Shown: positions 17,101-24,963, counted from the stretch's first letter. The stretch is DNA of 64,000 bases from an uncultured Clostridia bacterium (GCA_930990965.1 CAKNRQ010000001.1:186001-250000); one strand, 5' to 3'. Notes: generated by a model not told the origin, from the sequence alone. Program-made: numbers and translations.

Positions 17101-18185
17101 TCTACGAGCCTGTTGGCCTCTCCGGCCGCGTACCTGCGGGCTTCGAACAGCACATCTGCCGGGCTCTCCCCCGCTTTGTCTGTGTAGGGTATTTCATTTG
17201 GGTTGAAACCCTGATTCCCGCTCACCGGGTTTGTTAGGAAGCACACGGCGAGCACTATGGCCGCCACAATCGCGCAGACAGCTATCCACAGCGCCGGCTT
17301 CTTGTAGTTGAGCACGCGCTTTACGCGCGAGCCCACCCGCGCCTCTCCAAAGGCCAACGGGCTGAATACGGCTATGCGCTTCCTGTTCTGGCAGTTGAGC
17401 AGAGCCTGGGAGTAGTCGGCCCGGCTTTCCCTGTCGAGGGACTTTACAACGCTCTCGTCGCAGGCGTACTCTATGTCGCGGCAGAACAGTACCCATGCCA
17501 GCCAGACCAGTGGGTTAAACCAGTGCAGGCACAGTATGGCAAAACCCAGCGGCTTTATCCAGGTGTCGCGCCGTGCAATATGTGCGCGCTCGTGCGCCAA
17601 CACTAACTGTATGTCCTCCTCATCCATACCGCAGGGCAGATAGATCCTGGGCCTGAAAATGCCCATCACAAACGGGGACGGCACCTGGTCGCTCACGTAC
17701 ACGTTTTCCTCGAACTGCACAGCCCTGCTCACCCGGTTGCGCAGGCTCATGGAGCTGGCAATGGCGTATATCAGCATCGCCGCTATGCCAAACAGCCAGA
17801 TTGCCGAGGCTATGGCCGAAACTATCTGCAAGGGGTCTGCGCTTACCACCGCCTCCGGCGTGAAGGTCTCGTTGAAAACTGGAGCCACCGCCCTGTCTAT
17901 TGCGGACACACCGCTGTTAAAGACAGGCTGTATCACCTGGGTCACATTTCCCGCTGGCGTGCCTACCTCCACCATCTGGGTACTGACCGTCTCCGCGCTC
18001 GGTATGAGGCTCAGCACGCTCTCTATGGAAAAGGGCATTATGAGCCTGAGCGCAACTATGCCCCAGAGCAGTGGATTTACCCACCTGGGCGCCTTTTTCA
18101 GCACAAGGCGCAGCAGCACCACGGCCAGTATGAGCCAACTCGCGGATATGCTCATGTTGAGCACTTTGAGGAATATGTCAGCCAT
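14187..18185 (-). CDS. BlaR1-like M56 membrane metalloprotease with a very large repeat-containing extracellular region (1332 aa)
   Basis: The first ~320 residues form an M56 domain closely similar to that of the 834-residue paralogue (both begin M-x-D-x-FLKVLNMSISASW). The zinc motif is HERAH in ELVLAHERAHIARRDTW-type context, with EYACDESVVK downstream and a final helix ALWIAVCAIVAAIVLAVCFL. The ~1000-residue extracellular part holds about five copies of a ~150-residue unit. Unit starts include VLFEARRYAAGEANRL, VLSAAKEYVASVANS and VLSAAREYVAAMAAA. Strands such as EYTLTFYALRY and TYLLFYESGGQYTYIG follow each start. The length is far above usual BlaR1 (~600). The start overlaps the blaI stop by 8 bases. 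The ligand is unknown. Confidence 0.85.
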   Translation of the reverse strand: MADIFLKVLNMSISASWLILAVVLLRLVLKKAPRWVNPLLWGIVALRLIMPFSIESVLSLIPSAETVSTQMVEVGTPAGNVTQVIQPVFNSGVSAIDRAVAPVFNETFTPEAVVSADPLQIVSAIASAIWLFGIAAMLIYAIASSMSLRNRVSRAVQFEENVYVSDQVPSPFVMGIFRPRIYLPCGMDEEDIQLVLAHERAHIARRDTWIKPLGFAILCLHWFNPLVWLAWVLFCRDIEYACDESVVKSLDRESRADYSQALLNCQNRKRIAVFSPLAFGEARVGSRVKRVLNYKKPALWIAVCAIVAAIVLAVCFLTNPVSGNQGFNPNEIPYTDKAGESPADVLFEARRYAAGEANRLVELGIDIESARVSDITERDANHSGTDTEGRQYRLTFYAVDYTLSGTDMQLDEAPEGYVLDGIDLNPESTTYLLFKAVDGGYEYISAVRESEIEAEYLPTEDTEPFNYFARYMYAEYVHERYSFTASDIVVDSSIGNTVPVQVLDLVTEMVASNAENGSIIGPEGNLYGPYAVTEIEIVDLTPHVTNAGGVTESGQEYTLTFYALRYRCRIEPTGCLVPDMYTLDGDYITTDKPTYLLFYESGGQYTYIGGIGGTVYETDEEFDSSAADLFESYSYSMYYSAASFTLPDGLTVGEYELGFGYCGGWSLLPQAYEAYDTYLSDSQNDSYSTASGSVLTVSGGAFIHDASGNITGVDMLWMHASFEGGESYDGLQYPAYITHTYFDLYTNGEYTYLQDKGITPEYGQSEYWTVFLARPEDEIGYMLSLDARQFSREDAIAFAATFRFQDEANGITADSVEVSFDPGDGFPANVLSAAKEYVASVANSVDGVTRAQITSMGVVNAGASGTLQGGEDYTLDFFYVDWWLEAGDGVVREYTGADTTYLLFRRSASGDIWICATTQSEIEAIGREYAGLYDNEYEAAARQLYAESLGYSAHEIDGFTWQDVEFEASVPDIPEAVQALIASEVAGYANSVQAMGLSGSTGSEFNVSSAFVSEVVVHPVNLTPDEGELNFYEFRYGCVLDAQQGVEITGYIREGERLYVDNNPCLLVLETGGDCELIYRTNWHVIDTNWSSVGFIAQYGDAWNAAAAITYENYLTRKSSLDAQNVENGAGVSAGASVLSAAREYVAAMAAASSANIEGAQIDALDLRATVQAEGPDGNEHSVECYYLAYSFDTAVDTTAQPELLMGVYNDSTGFFAGTMYYSDFVQNYSSDYAAAARAILSSDTAGVAGASNASVQVYPTGVPGAAVKSDFTQEQFDELWTRVRDSYDYSGEDGYTVTFRDTSPLYDISESYNVKTGDPDYGFVDGLYLGA

Positions 18186-18552
18186 CTCCCTCTCCCCTCC
18201 GGTACCGGTCTATCATCTCCTGCACCTTGTCTATCTCCCCGGCGTCCAGCTTCTGGCTGCGCGTAAAGGCCGCTATGAAGGCAGGCAGCGAGCCTCCAAA
18301 ACGCGTCTCCACAAGTTCGTCTATCTCTGCCGCCTGGGCCTCATCCTTCGAGACCAGCGAGGTGACAATCGTGTTCTCGTTTTTCAGCACCCCGCGCTCG
18401 GCCAGGCGCTTAATAACCGTATATGTAGTCGTAGGCTTCCAGCCCAGCTTCTCACGGCAGAGCGCCACCAGTTCGCTGCTCTTCACCGGCTCGTGCTCCC
18501 AGAGTATAAGGCAAAACTTGTACTCACTCTCAAATATCTTAGGCGTAGCCAT
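18178..18552 (-). CDS. BlaI/MecI/CopY-family transcriptional repressor
   Basis: This 124-residue winged-helix repressor is normally inactivated when a partner M56 protease cleaves it. The helix-turn-helix region reads ILWEHEPVKSSELVALCREKLGWKPTTTYTVIKRLAERG, followed by the dimerisation helices. I place the start at the ATG 18552, six bases after GGAGGAG; an upstream in-frame ATG would add 11 unlikely residues that overlap an operator. It is the first gene of the operon with the two M56 proteases and the lipoprotein, and two dyads overlap its promoter, indicating autoregulation. Confidence 0.92.
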   Translation of the reverse strand: MATPKIFESEYKFCLILWEHEPVKSSELVALCREKLGWKPTTTYTVIKRLAERGVLKNENTIVTSLVSKDEAQAAEIDELVETRFGGSLPAFIAAFTRSQKLDAGEIDKVQEMIDRYRRGEGDG

Positions 18553-18564
18553 AATGCACTCCTC

Positions 18565-18618
18565 CTCTAATCCATTAGAGTTCAATTACACTCTAACAGA
18601 TTAGAGCAAGCGTGTCAA
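18565..18618 (-). promoter_or_regulatory. Promoter with two BlaI-type operators
   Basis: The promoter is TTGACA (18613-18618), a 17-base spacer and TAGAGT (18590-18595). Operator 1 is CTCTAAT-CC-ATTAGAG (18565-18580) and operator 2 is CTCTAA-N4-TTAGAG (18591-18606). Their centres are 26 bases apart. Operator 2 covers the -10 and part of the spacer, and operator 1 abuts the blaI ribosome site. This fits autorepression. Confidence 0.75.
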
Positions 18619-18637
18619 GTAGAAAAAGTCTGTAAAA

Positions 18638-18666
18638 TTGCAAATTTCCAGAGCTCATGGTATAAT
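18638..18666 (+). promoter_or_regulatory. Promoter of the ABC exporter genes
   Basis: TTGCAA (18638-18643), a 17-base spacer and TATAAT (18661-18666) with an extended TGG, 30 bases before the start. It is divergent from the blaI promoter 20 bases away. Confidence 0.65.
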
Positions 18667-18695
18667 TTCTTAAATATCTTGCAGGAGGTGGGTGT

Positions 18696-19294
18696 TTGAT
18701 ACGGCTTTGTAATGTAAGTTTCGGGTACGACAGGAACATATTCAGCGGAATCAGTTATGACTTTGAGCCCGGCATTTTCTACATCTTGCAAGGAGAAAAC
18801 GGTGTGGGTAAAACAACGCTGGCGCGAATTGTGCTGGGGCTGTTAAAGCCCAACTCCGGCGAGGTAAAAAGGCCGAAGGGCTGCATAATGAGCTACCTCC
18901 CCGACTCAAACGGCATATATCCGGAGCTGACAATACGGCAAAACCTCCGTTTTCGCCTTGGGCTGTATGGCGCGGACCGGTGTAAATCCGACGCGCACTG
19001 GCACTGCTGGAGGGTTTCGGTCTGGCAGAGCACGCGCATGAACGGGTTGCTGCGCTCTCGCTCGGTATGCAAAAGAAGTGCGCCATCGTCTGCGCGTGCG
19101 CCATACCGGCAGATTTTCTGGTGCTGGACGAGCCGCTTAACGCGCTCGACAGAGAGGCCAGGGCGGCTTTTTATGAGCTCGTCCCCAGACTTACGTCCGG
19201 CGGCAGGACAGTCTTGTGTATATCCCACAGCTTTGAGAGGGCCGCAGGCCGCCGTATAGTTCTCACTCGCGGCGCGCTGGTGGACGCATCATGA
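18696..19294 (+). pseudogene. ABC transporter ATP-binding protein, frameshifted
   Basis: The first frame starts at TTG 18696 (AGGAGGTG upstream) and encodes the Walker A GENGVGKTT, then LPDSNGIYPELTIRQNLRFRLGLYG. Near 18985-18995 the sense passes to another frame, which continues ALALLEGFGLAEHAHERVAALSLGMQKK (signature SLGMQ), LVLDEPLNALD (Walker B) and an H-loop CISHS, ending at 19294. The join needs a -1 shift. No slippery heptamer is present, so this is a disrupted gene or a sequencing error rather than programmed frameshifting. The stop overlaps the permease ATG (ATGA), and a strong promoter remains, so the loss could be recent. Confidence 0.75.
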
Positions 19295-20490
19295 CGGCGC
19301 GGGCCCTGATGTGGAAGGAGGCCGTCATTCTCGGGCGCTGCCGCTGGCTGTTTTTGTGTGTGCCACTCGCGCTTTGTACGCCGATGGCGGCAAATATTCT
19401 GGCCACGACGCCGCTCTTTGACTTGGGTACCTGCTTCCTCATCTTATCAATCGCGGTCTCCTGTTTCGGTGGAGAGCTTGTGTTTCGGACATCGGTCAGT
19501 GAGAGACGCTCCGGCGGGCTTGACGTGCTGCTCGTGGCCATTAAAAGCAGAACTCTTTTGGCGCTCGGAAAAACGCTGCTCCCTGCTATGACCGGCGCGC
19601 TCTGCACTCTGGCCGGGCTGGCAATTAACGACCTAGCCGCGCCCTTTTATACAGGAAAGGCGCTGTATGTGGGCATGCTGACGCCCACAACGGCTGCAGC
19701 GGTGTGCTTCACATCGTTTATGTGCAGTTTGCTTGACCTGGTGCTGCTCATGCGCTCCCGCGAGGAAGTGCCGCTGCGCGGCAATACTGCGCTGATGTTT
19801 GCCTTGACTGTCTTCATGAGCTGTCTTTACGTGTTCGGCGGCAGGCTGCACCCGCTGCTGCCCATCTTCGTCTCAATGCTGTTGGCTGGACTGTGCCTAT
19901 TGCTGGCAGCGGCGAGTTTGTCCCGGCCGCGTGCGAGTTTGAACGCCCGGCCTACGAGACCGGACACCCTGGATCTGGCGGTCTCCCCTCTCACAGCGCT
20001 CGCGGCCAAGGACCTCGCTGCTGTGCGCCCATGGCTCCGGCTGCTGATAAGATACGTCTTGCTGGTTGCAACCGGCGCCCTCGCGTCCGGCAGCGCAAGT
20101 GCGCTGTCCGTCGCCGCATGGTTTCCGGCGCTTGCTTTTCCTGCGGTGGAATTGTTCTACCCTGCGCTTGTCCACGAGCTCACGCCCGGCGCACTTGACG
20201 TACTGCACACGGCGCTTGGCTCCCGCTTGCGGGTGTATTGCTGCAAGTGCGCTCTGCCGCTTGCCTCTGCGCAGCCGGGCATAATTGCCGCGGCACTGTT
20301 CGCAGCTCCGAGAGGCTTGCAGGTACTTCTCATGTTCACAGTATTTGAGGCTTTCACACTTGCCTCGGCGGTCACGGCAGCGCTCATCTTCAAAACACTT
20401 CGTTCCATTTCCCAGGCGCGGCTGGGGCGTGTGCTGCTATATTTACTGCTCGCGGCAGAGTATGCGCTTGCAGCGTTGATTCTGATATAA
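19291..20490 (+). CDS. ABC-2-type transporter permease
   Basis: This 399-residue membrane protein with roughly ten hydrophobic segments is encoded directly after the ATPase with a 4-base ATGA overlap. The arrangement and the start (MTARALMWKEAVILGRCRWLFLC) are typical of small ABC-2 exporters; GGELVFRTSVSERRSGGLDVLLVAIKS near residue 65 is the usual cytosolic coupling stretch. It is intact while its ATPase is frameshifted. The exported substrate is unknown. A hairpin terminator follows within 5 bases. Confidence 0.75.
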   Translation: MTARALMWKEAVILGRCRWLFLCVPLALCTPMAANILATTPLFDLGTCFLILSIAVSCFGGELVFRTSVSERRSGGLDVLLVAIKSRTLLALGKTLLPAMTGALCTLAGLAINDLAAPFYTGKALYVGMLTPTTAAAVCFTSFMCSLLDLVLLMRSREEVPLRGNTALMFALTVFMSCLYVFGGRLHPLLPIFVSMLLAGLCLLLAAASLSRPRASLNARPTRPDTLDLAVSPLTALAAKDLAAVRPWLRLLIRYVLLVATGALASGSASALSVAAWFPALAFPAVELFYPALVHELTPGALDVLHTALGSRLRVYCCKCALPLASAQPGIIAAALFAAPRGLQVLLMFTVFEAFTLASAVTAALIFKTLRSISQARLGRVLLYLLLAAEYALAALILI

Positions 20491-20494
20491 AAGT

Positions 20495-20522
20495 AATGGC
20501 CCGGCAGCAATGCCGGGCCATT
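20495..20522. terminator. Bidirectional terminator between the ABC genes and the aco operon
   Basis: A 12-bp stem (20495-20506 with 20511-20522) with a GCAA loop is followed by T runs on the plus strand, and it also ends the convergent aco operon. Confidence 0.8.
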
Positions 20523-20540
20523 TTGCGTTTTGGTTATTAT

Positions 20541-20840
20541 TCAAAATATCTCGTCGCCGCTCTTGTTGTCGAGGCCGGGGTGGAGGTCAAATCTCACGGC
20601 TCCCACTCTCGCCTTTCCTTTGACGGCCTCCTGCACCATATAGGTGCCGCGGATGCCGAAGCCACCGCAGAGCTCTATTGCCGTGCAGCCGGCGTCGGCC
20701 ATTTCTATGGCCGCTTCAACGCCCTGCTCGTAGGTGGAAACTCCGATAGCCGTCAGGCAGACGCTGGGCGTCTCGACTGTGGAGCGGTTGACCGCCGGAT
20801 CGGCGCCGCCGGCTATGAATATGAATGCTGCGTTGAGCAT
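20541..20840 (-). CDS. DUF6506-like small protein at the end of the aco operon
   Basis: This 99-residue protein matches in memory the DUF6506 family, with MLNAAFIFIAGGADP at the start, AIEMADAGCTAIELCGGFG in the middle and HPGLDNKSGDEIF at the end. No function is established. The fold suggested by alternating helices and the GCTAIELCGGFG loop is a small alpha/beta domain. It is 12 bases downstream of the E3 gene with a strong ribosome site (AGGAGGAG), so it should be co-expressed with the dehydrogenase complex. Confidence 0.6.
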   Translation of the reverse strand: MLNAAFIFIAGGADPAVNRSTVETPSVCLTAIGVSTYEQGVEAAIEMADAGCTAIELCGGFGIRGTYMVQEAVKGKARVGAVRFDLHPGLDNKSGDEIF

Positions 20841-20852
20841 GCGCTCTCCTCC

Positions 20853-22544
20853 TTATTTCTTGTTGGGTATGTGTACCGCCCTCTTGTCGGCGGCCAGCGC
20901 GGCCTCGCGCAGTCCCTCGGCCACGGTCGGGTGGCAGTGTATGGTGTCCACCAGCTCGTCGAGCGTGGCTTCGAGCCTTATGGCCAGGGCTGCCTCTTCT
21001 ATGAGGTCCGTCGCGCGGTCGGCCAGGATGTGTACGCCGAGGATTTCTCCGTATTGCGCCCCGGCCACCACCTTGATCATACCGTTCACCGCGCCCACAA
21101 CGAGGCTCTTGCCGTTGGCGCTCGTCGGGAAGCGGCCGACCTTGTACTCGATGCCGAGCTCTTCGCAGCGCTCCTCGGTGAGACCGACGCAGGCAAACTC
21201 AGGCCCGACATAGGCGCAGCTCGGGCTTGCATCGGGGTTGAAGGTGGCGCTGCCGCCCATGGCGTTCTCAGCCGCTGCCTCGCCCATCGCCATCGCCGCG
21301 TGGGCCAGCATGAGCTTGCCGTTGCAGTCGCCGACGGCGTAGACGCCCGGGACGTTCGTCTCCATGCGCTCATTTGTGACTATGTAGCCCTTGTCCAGAG
21401 CGATACCGGCTTTGTCGAGGCCCAGTCCGTCAGTATTGGGCCCGCGTCCCACGCTGACAAGAACCTTCTCTGCGGGGATCACCCGCTCACCGGAGGGCGT
21501 TTTCACCTTCACATCCGCACCGTTGGCGGTGTCGGTGACGGCAACTACACTCGAGCTGGTGAGTATCTCCATACCTGCGGCTTCGAGCTGGGCCTGCACC
21601 ATGCCGGTGAGTTCGGAGTCCATGAGCGGCAGAAGCTTTGGCAGCATCTCCACAACGGTCACCTTTGTGCCGAAGCGCATGTACGCGCTGCCGAGCTCGA
21701 TGCCGATGACGCCGCCGCCTATGACCAGCAGGCTCTCCGGCACGTGGTCCAGCGTCAACGCGCCGGTGGAGTCAATTACAGCCTTGGACTCCTTCACGCC
21801 GGGAATCGGCGGCATGATCGGGTGTGAGCCGGAGGCGATGATAATTTTGTCTGCGGTGAGAGTCTTATCGCCGACTTTGACAGTCTTGGGTCCGGTAAAG
21901 ACGGCGTCGCCGCTCTCCACCGTTATCTTGTTGGCGCGCATGAGCGCGGCCACGCCGCCCGTGAGCTTGTCGCTGACGCTCTGGCGGTTTGCCTGGACCT
22001 TAGCCCAGTCCACGCCCACGTCGCGGCCGATAATGCCGATATTTTCGGAGTGCGTCGCCAGCTCGTAGACCTCTGCCGAGTGCAGCAGCGCCTTAGTCGG
22101 CATACAGCCTCGGTTGAGGCAGGTGCCGCCTATCCTGTCACGCTCTACCAGCGTGACCTTGGCCCCGAGCTGTGCGGCGCGGATAGCGGCGACATAGCCT
22201 CCGGGGCCACCGCCGATTACAAGCACGCTCCCGGCCTCAGCGGCAGCCTCAGCCGTCGGAGCCGGAGCACTGGCCGCCGGAGCGGCTTCCGCTTCCGGCA
22301 CCACCTCGCCGGGCTCGCCTATAACTGCCACGCGCTCAAGGCATTTGGCGCTGCCGCCCTCAGGCACGTATATCTTAAGCAGAGTACCTGAGGCGCTCGC
22401 CTCTATGGTGTTAGTGAGCTTGTCGGTCTCGACTTCAAAGAGGCCTTCGCCCTCCTTGACTTCGTCGCCCTCGTTTTTGAGCCACTTGCTGACCGTGCCT
22501 TCTGTCATCGTCAAGCCCAATTTGGGCATCACTATTTCTTTCAT
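20853..22544 (-). CDS. acoL: Dihydrolipoyl dehydrogenase (E3) with an N-terminal lipoyl domain
   Basis: E3 reoxidises dihydrolipoyl groups of E2 with NAD+ through FAD and a redox disulfide. Residues 1-80 are a lipoyl domain with the modified Lys in ETDKLTN, and a Pro/Ala linker follows. The flavoprotein begins at about residue 107 (VLVIGGGPGGYVAA) and carries the disulfide GGTCLNRGCMPTKALLHS. The NAD-binding VIGGGVIGIELG, the FAD motif GVYAVGDCNG and the catalytic HCHPTVAE near the C-terminus follow. Its lipoyl domain is nearly identical to that of the adjacent E2. Length 563. Confidence 0.94.
   Translation of the reverse strand: MKEIVMPKLGLTMTEGTVSKWLKNEGDEVKEGEGLFEVETDKLTNTIEASASGTLLKIYVPEGGSAKCLERVAVIGEPGEVVPEAEAAPAASAPAPTAEAAAEAGSVLVIGGGPGGYVAAIRAAQLGAKVTLVERDRIGGTCLNRGCMPTKALLHSAEVYELATHSENIGIIGRDVGVDWAKVQANRQSVSDKLTGGVAALMRANKITVESGDAVFTGPKTVKVGDKTLTADKIIIASGSHPIMPPIPGVKESKAVIDSTGALTLDHVPESLLVIGGGVIGIELGSAYMRFGTKVTVVEMLPKLLPLMDSELTGMVQAQLEAAGMEILTSSSVVAVTDTANGADVKVKTPSGERVIPAEKVLVSVGRGPNTDGLGLDKAGIALDKGYIVTNERMETNVPGVYAVGDCNGKLMLAHAAMAMGEAAAENAMGGSATFNPDASPSCAYVGPEFACVGLTEERCEELGIEYKVGRFPTSANGKSLVVGAVNGMIKVVAGAQYGEILGVHILADRATDLIEEAALAIRLEATLDELVDTIHCHPTVAEGLREAALAADKRAVHIPNKK
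22365..22544 (-). repeat. Lipoyl-domain coding repeat, copy in the E3 gene
   Basis: About 180 bases coding the first ~60 residues of acoL are almost identical at DNA level to the 5' end of the E2 gene at 23704-23889. This indicates recent duplication or gene conversion. Confidence 0.7.
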
Positions 22545-22554
22545 ACCTGCCTCC

Positions 22555-23889
22555 TTATGCGAGCAGCAGCGCGGGATTCTCCATCAGCTTCTTGACGCGC
22601 TGCAGGAACTGGGCAGCCGTGGAGCCGTCAATAACCCTGTGGTCAGCGGTCAGCGAGAGGTTCATGATGGGCCGTACACATATTTCGCCGTCCACTACGA
22701 CAACCTTGTCCTGCATCGTATTCACGCCAAGTATTGCCACCTCAGGCTGATTTATAATAGGTGAAAAACTCTCGATTCCAAACATTCCGAGGTTGGTTAT
22801 GGTAAAGGTACCGCCGGTGAGCGCGTCCATGGGCAGCTTGCCCTCGCGGGCCAGGTCTGCCAGCTCCTTGACCTCTTTGGATATCTGGGTGAGCGTCTTC
22901 TTGTCCGCGTCGCGCACGTTCGGGACCACGAGGCCGTTGTCGAGCGCGACAGCGACGCCCATATTCACATAGTGCTTGTAGATTATCTTGTTGTCCTCCA
23001 CAGAGCAGTTCAATATCGGGAACTCAGTGAGCGCATGGGCGACCACCTTGACGAGTATATCCGTGTAGCTGACCTTGACATCGCCGCTCTTGAGCTGGTC
23101 ACGCAGGCGCTTGAGCTCCGTCATATCTATACCCAGGTTGAAGGTGACGGTGGGGCTGGTCATATGCGAGTTCTGCATGTTGCGCGCTATCGCCTTGCGC
23201 ATGCCGTTCATCGGCACAACTTCCTCGCGCGGCTTTTCGTCAGCCGGAGCCGCGCCGCCCTTGCTGACAGCGGCCAATATGTCGGCGGCCAACACGCGGC
23301 CATGCGCGGCCACGCTGCTGATATCGACGCCGATGTCTGCGGCGACCTTGGCCGCGAGGGGGCTCGCCTTGACTTTAGGCTCCTCCGGCTGCTCGGGGGC
23401 GGCAGGCGCGGCGGGCTTGTAGTTTTTCACGTCCTCCTCAGTGATACGGCCCTTGGGTCCGGTGCCGGGGACCAGGGCTATGTCAATACCCATCTCTTTG
23501 GCGAGCTTTTTAGCCGCCGGAGAGGCCAGTACCCTCTCACCCGGCTTTCTCGCAGGTGCTGAGGGTGCGGTAGCAGCGGCCGGAGCAGCCTCAGCCTGCG
23601 GCTTGGCTGCCGCTTCAGCCTCGCCGCCCAACAGCGCCGCATAATCCTCACCCGGCGCGCCTATTACCGCCACCGGCTTCAGGCAGGGCACTTCGCTGCC
23701 TTCAGGCGCCACTATTTTCAACAGCGTACCGGAAGCGCTCGCTTCTATCGTATTGGTAAGCTTATCTGTCTCAACTTCAAAGAGGCCTTCGCCCTCTTTG
23801 ACTTCGTCGCCCTCGTTTTTGAGCCACTTGCTGACCGTGCCCTCGGTCATCGTCAGGCCCAGTTTGGGCATCACTATAACTTTCGCCAT
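22555..23889 (-). CDS. acoC: Dihydrolipoamide acyltransferase (E2) of an acetoin-dehydrogenase-type complex
   Basis: E2 forms the core of the complex and transfers the acyl group to CoA. The 444-residue protein has one lipoyl domain (residues 1-80, ETDKLTN) and an Ala/Pro linker. Two peripheral-subunit-binding domains come next (SPAAKKLAKEMGIDIALVPGTGPKGRITEEDV near 122 and SPLAAKVAADIGVDI near 176). The catalytic domain starts near 215 and ends with the active-site DHRVIDGSTAAQFL. Two subunit-binding domains are unusual for this family. It lies between acoX and acoL with 10-12 base gaps. Confidence 0.93.
   Translation of the reverse strand: MAKVIVMPKLGLTMTEGTVSKWLKNEGDEVKEGEGLFEVETDKLTNTIEASASGTLLKIVAPEGSEVPCLKPVAVIGAPGEDYAALLGGEAEAAAKPQAEAAPAAATAPSAPARKPGERVLASPAAKKLAKEMGIDIALVPGTGPKGRITEEDVKNYKPAAPAAPEQPEEPKVKASPLAAKVAADIGVDISSVAAHGRVLAADILAAVSKGGAAPADEKPREEVVPMNGMRKAIARNMQNSHMTSPTVTFNLGIDMTELKRLRDQLKSGDVKVSYTDILVKVVAHALTEFPILNCSVEDNKIIYKHYVNMGVAVALDNGLVVPNVRDADKKTLTQISKEVKELADLAREGKLPMDALTGGTFTITNLGMFGIESFSPIINQPEVAILGVNTMQDKVVVVDGEICVRPIMNLSLTADHRVIDGSTAAQFLQRVKKLMENPALLLA
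23704..23889 (-). repeat. Lipoyl-domain coding repeat, copy in the E2 gene
   Basis: This is the partner of the repeat at 22365-22544. The encoded stretch from MPKLGLTMTEG through EASASGTLLKI is identical in both proteins. Confidence 0.7.
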
Positions 23890-23901
23890 GTACTGACCTC
23901 C

Positions 23902-24897
23902 TTACTCTATATCGTACATTCCCAGCTCAGCCGCACGCGAGAGAATTTTGCGTGGCTGGACTCTCCAGGGACCATCACGGTTTATGACGAACCTGACCTC
24001 GTCGCCCGGCTGTACACGCACTTCACGCTCACCGTCGAGCGCTATCATGCATCTCGTATCCGAAACGAAACTGTATTCTTCGCCCAGGGCGATTTTCTTA
24101 GCCTGAGAGACGTGGACAGGAGTCAGCACGCCCGCCGCAATCGGTGCAAGCACTCCCCTACCCTCAGTACCGAGGGTTATGGCCAGGCCGAAGTCATCCG
24201 TATCTTCCACTATCTCGTAGGCCCCGGCCACGGCAGAGAAACCTATTGTGGCCGGATGGCAGCGCGTCACAACAATTCGCCGTATACGCTCGGGGTCCCA
24301 GATGGCTTTAGCCCCGGCGTAAAAATCGTCAGACACAACGGCGTCTATGAGCGCTATGTCCCTCATCTGGCCGTTTACGAAAATAGTTATCTTCTTGTCG
24401 TGTATGCAGCACTCGCGCGGCTCTTCAATCAGTGCCGCCGCAGCTGCGGCCATGCCGGCCACTGTACCTTCCATCATAGCTGGGTAGACGTTGTTTGTAC
24501 CTGTTGAAATGCTCAGCATGGGCGTATCGCCTATTGCTTTCGCCGCTGCACGCGAAGTACCGTCGCCGCCAAGCACCACAACGCAGCCCACGCCACGCTC
24601 AACCATCAGCCCTGTGGCAAGCACTGTATCCTCCATCGTGGCTTCCAGCTCGAAGTCCAGCAGGCCCAGAGTGGCTTCAAGCACTCCGTCGTCCTCAAGT
24701 GAGTCCTTGACAGCGTAGCCTATCATAAAGGTGTCCGGCATAAACAGCGCCTCGTCCACACCCAGACCCTGGGCCGCGAGGACGATGCGCTTGCATATAT
24801 TTACCTTTTCATTGTTGTCTATCGTAGTGGCATAAGACACCAGCCGGCGTATGTCCTTGCCGGACGCCGGGTTTGCTATTATACCTATGGATGCCAT
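23902..24897 (-). CDS. acoX: AcoX-like protein of the NAD kinase superfamily
   Basis: This 331-residue protein has the start SIGIIANPASGKDIRRL and the glycine-rich VVLGGDGTSRAAAKA, the diagnostic motif of the NAD/diacylglycerol kinase fold. SISTGTNNVYP is a further NAD-kinase-type loop. AcoX proteins are a constant but biochemically unassigned component of acetoin dehydrogenase operons. The start ATG at 24897 follows AGGAGGTGCTC. A strong hairpin separates it from the E1 beta gene. Confidence 0.88.
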   Translation of the reverse strand: MASIGIIANPASGKDIRRLVSYATTIDNNEKVNICKRIVLAAQGLGVDEALFMPDTFMIGYAVKDSLEDDGVLEATLGLLDFELEATMEDTVLATGLMVERGVGCVVVLGGDGTSRAAAKAIGDTPMLSISTGTNNVYPAMMEGTVAGMAAAAAALIEEPRECCIHDKKITIFVNGQMRDIALIDAVVSDDFYAGAKAIWDPERIRRIVVTRCHPATIGFSAVAGAYEIVEDTDDFGLAITLGTEGRGVLAPIAAGVLTPVHVSQAKKIALGEEYSFVSDTRCMIALDGEREVRVQPGDEVRFVINRDGPWRVQPRKILSRAAELGMYDIE

Positions 24898-24963
24898 AGA
24901 GCACCTCCTTGCCGTTTTCGGCCCGGTCACTCTGCTTCAGCCATGGGCCGAAGCTACTAAAAC

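Noticed and set aside
10981-18185. Beta-lactam sensing by the M56 proteases
   Set aside because: No SxxK, SxN or KTG penicillin-binding motifs were seen in the extracellular parts, and no beta-lactamase gene is linked.
18985-18998. Programmed -1 frameshift in the ABC ATPase
   Set aside because: No X-XXY-YYZ slippery heptamer or downstream stem was found at the junction.
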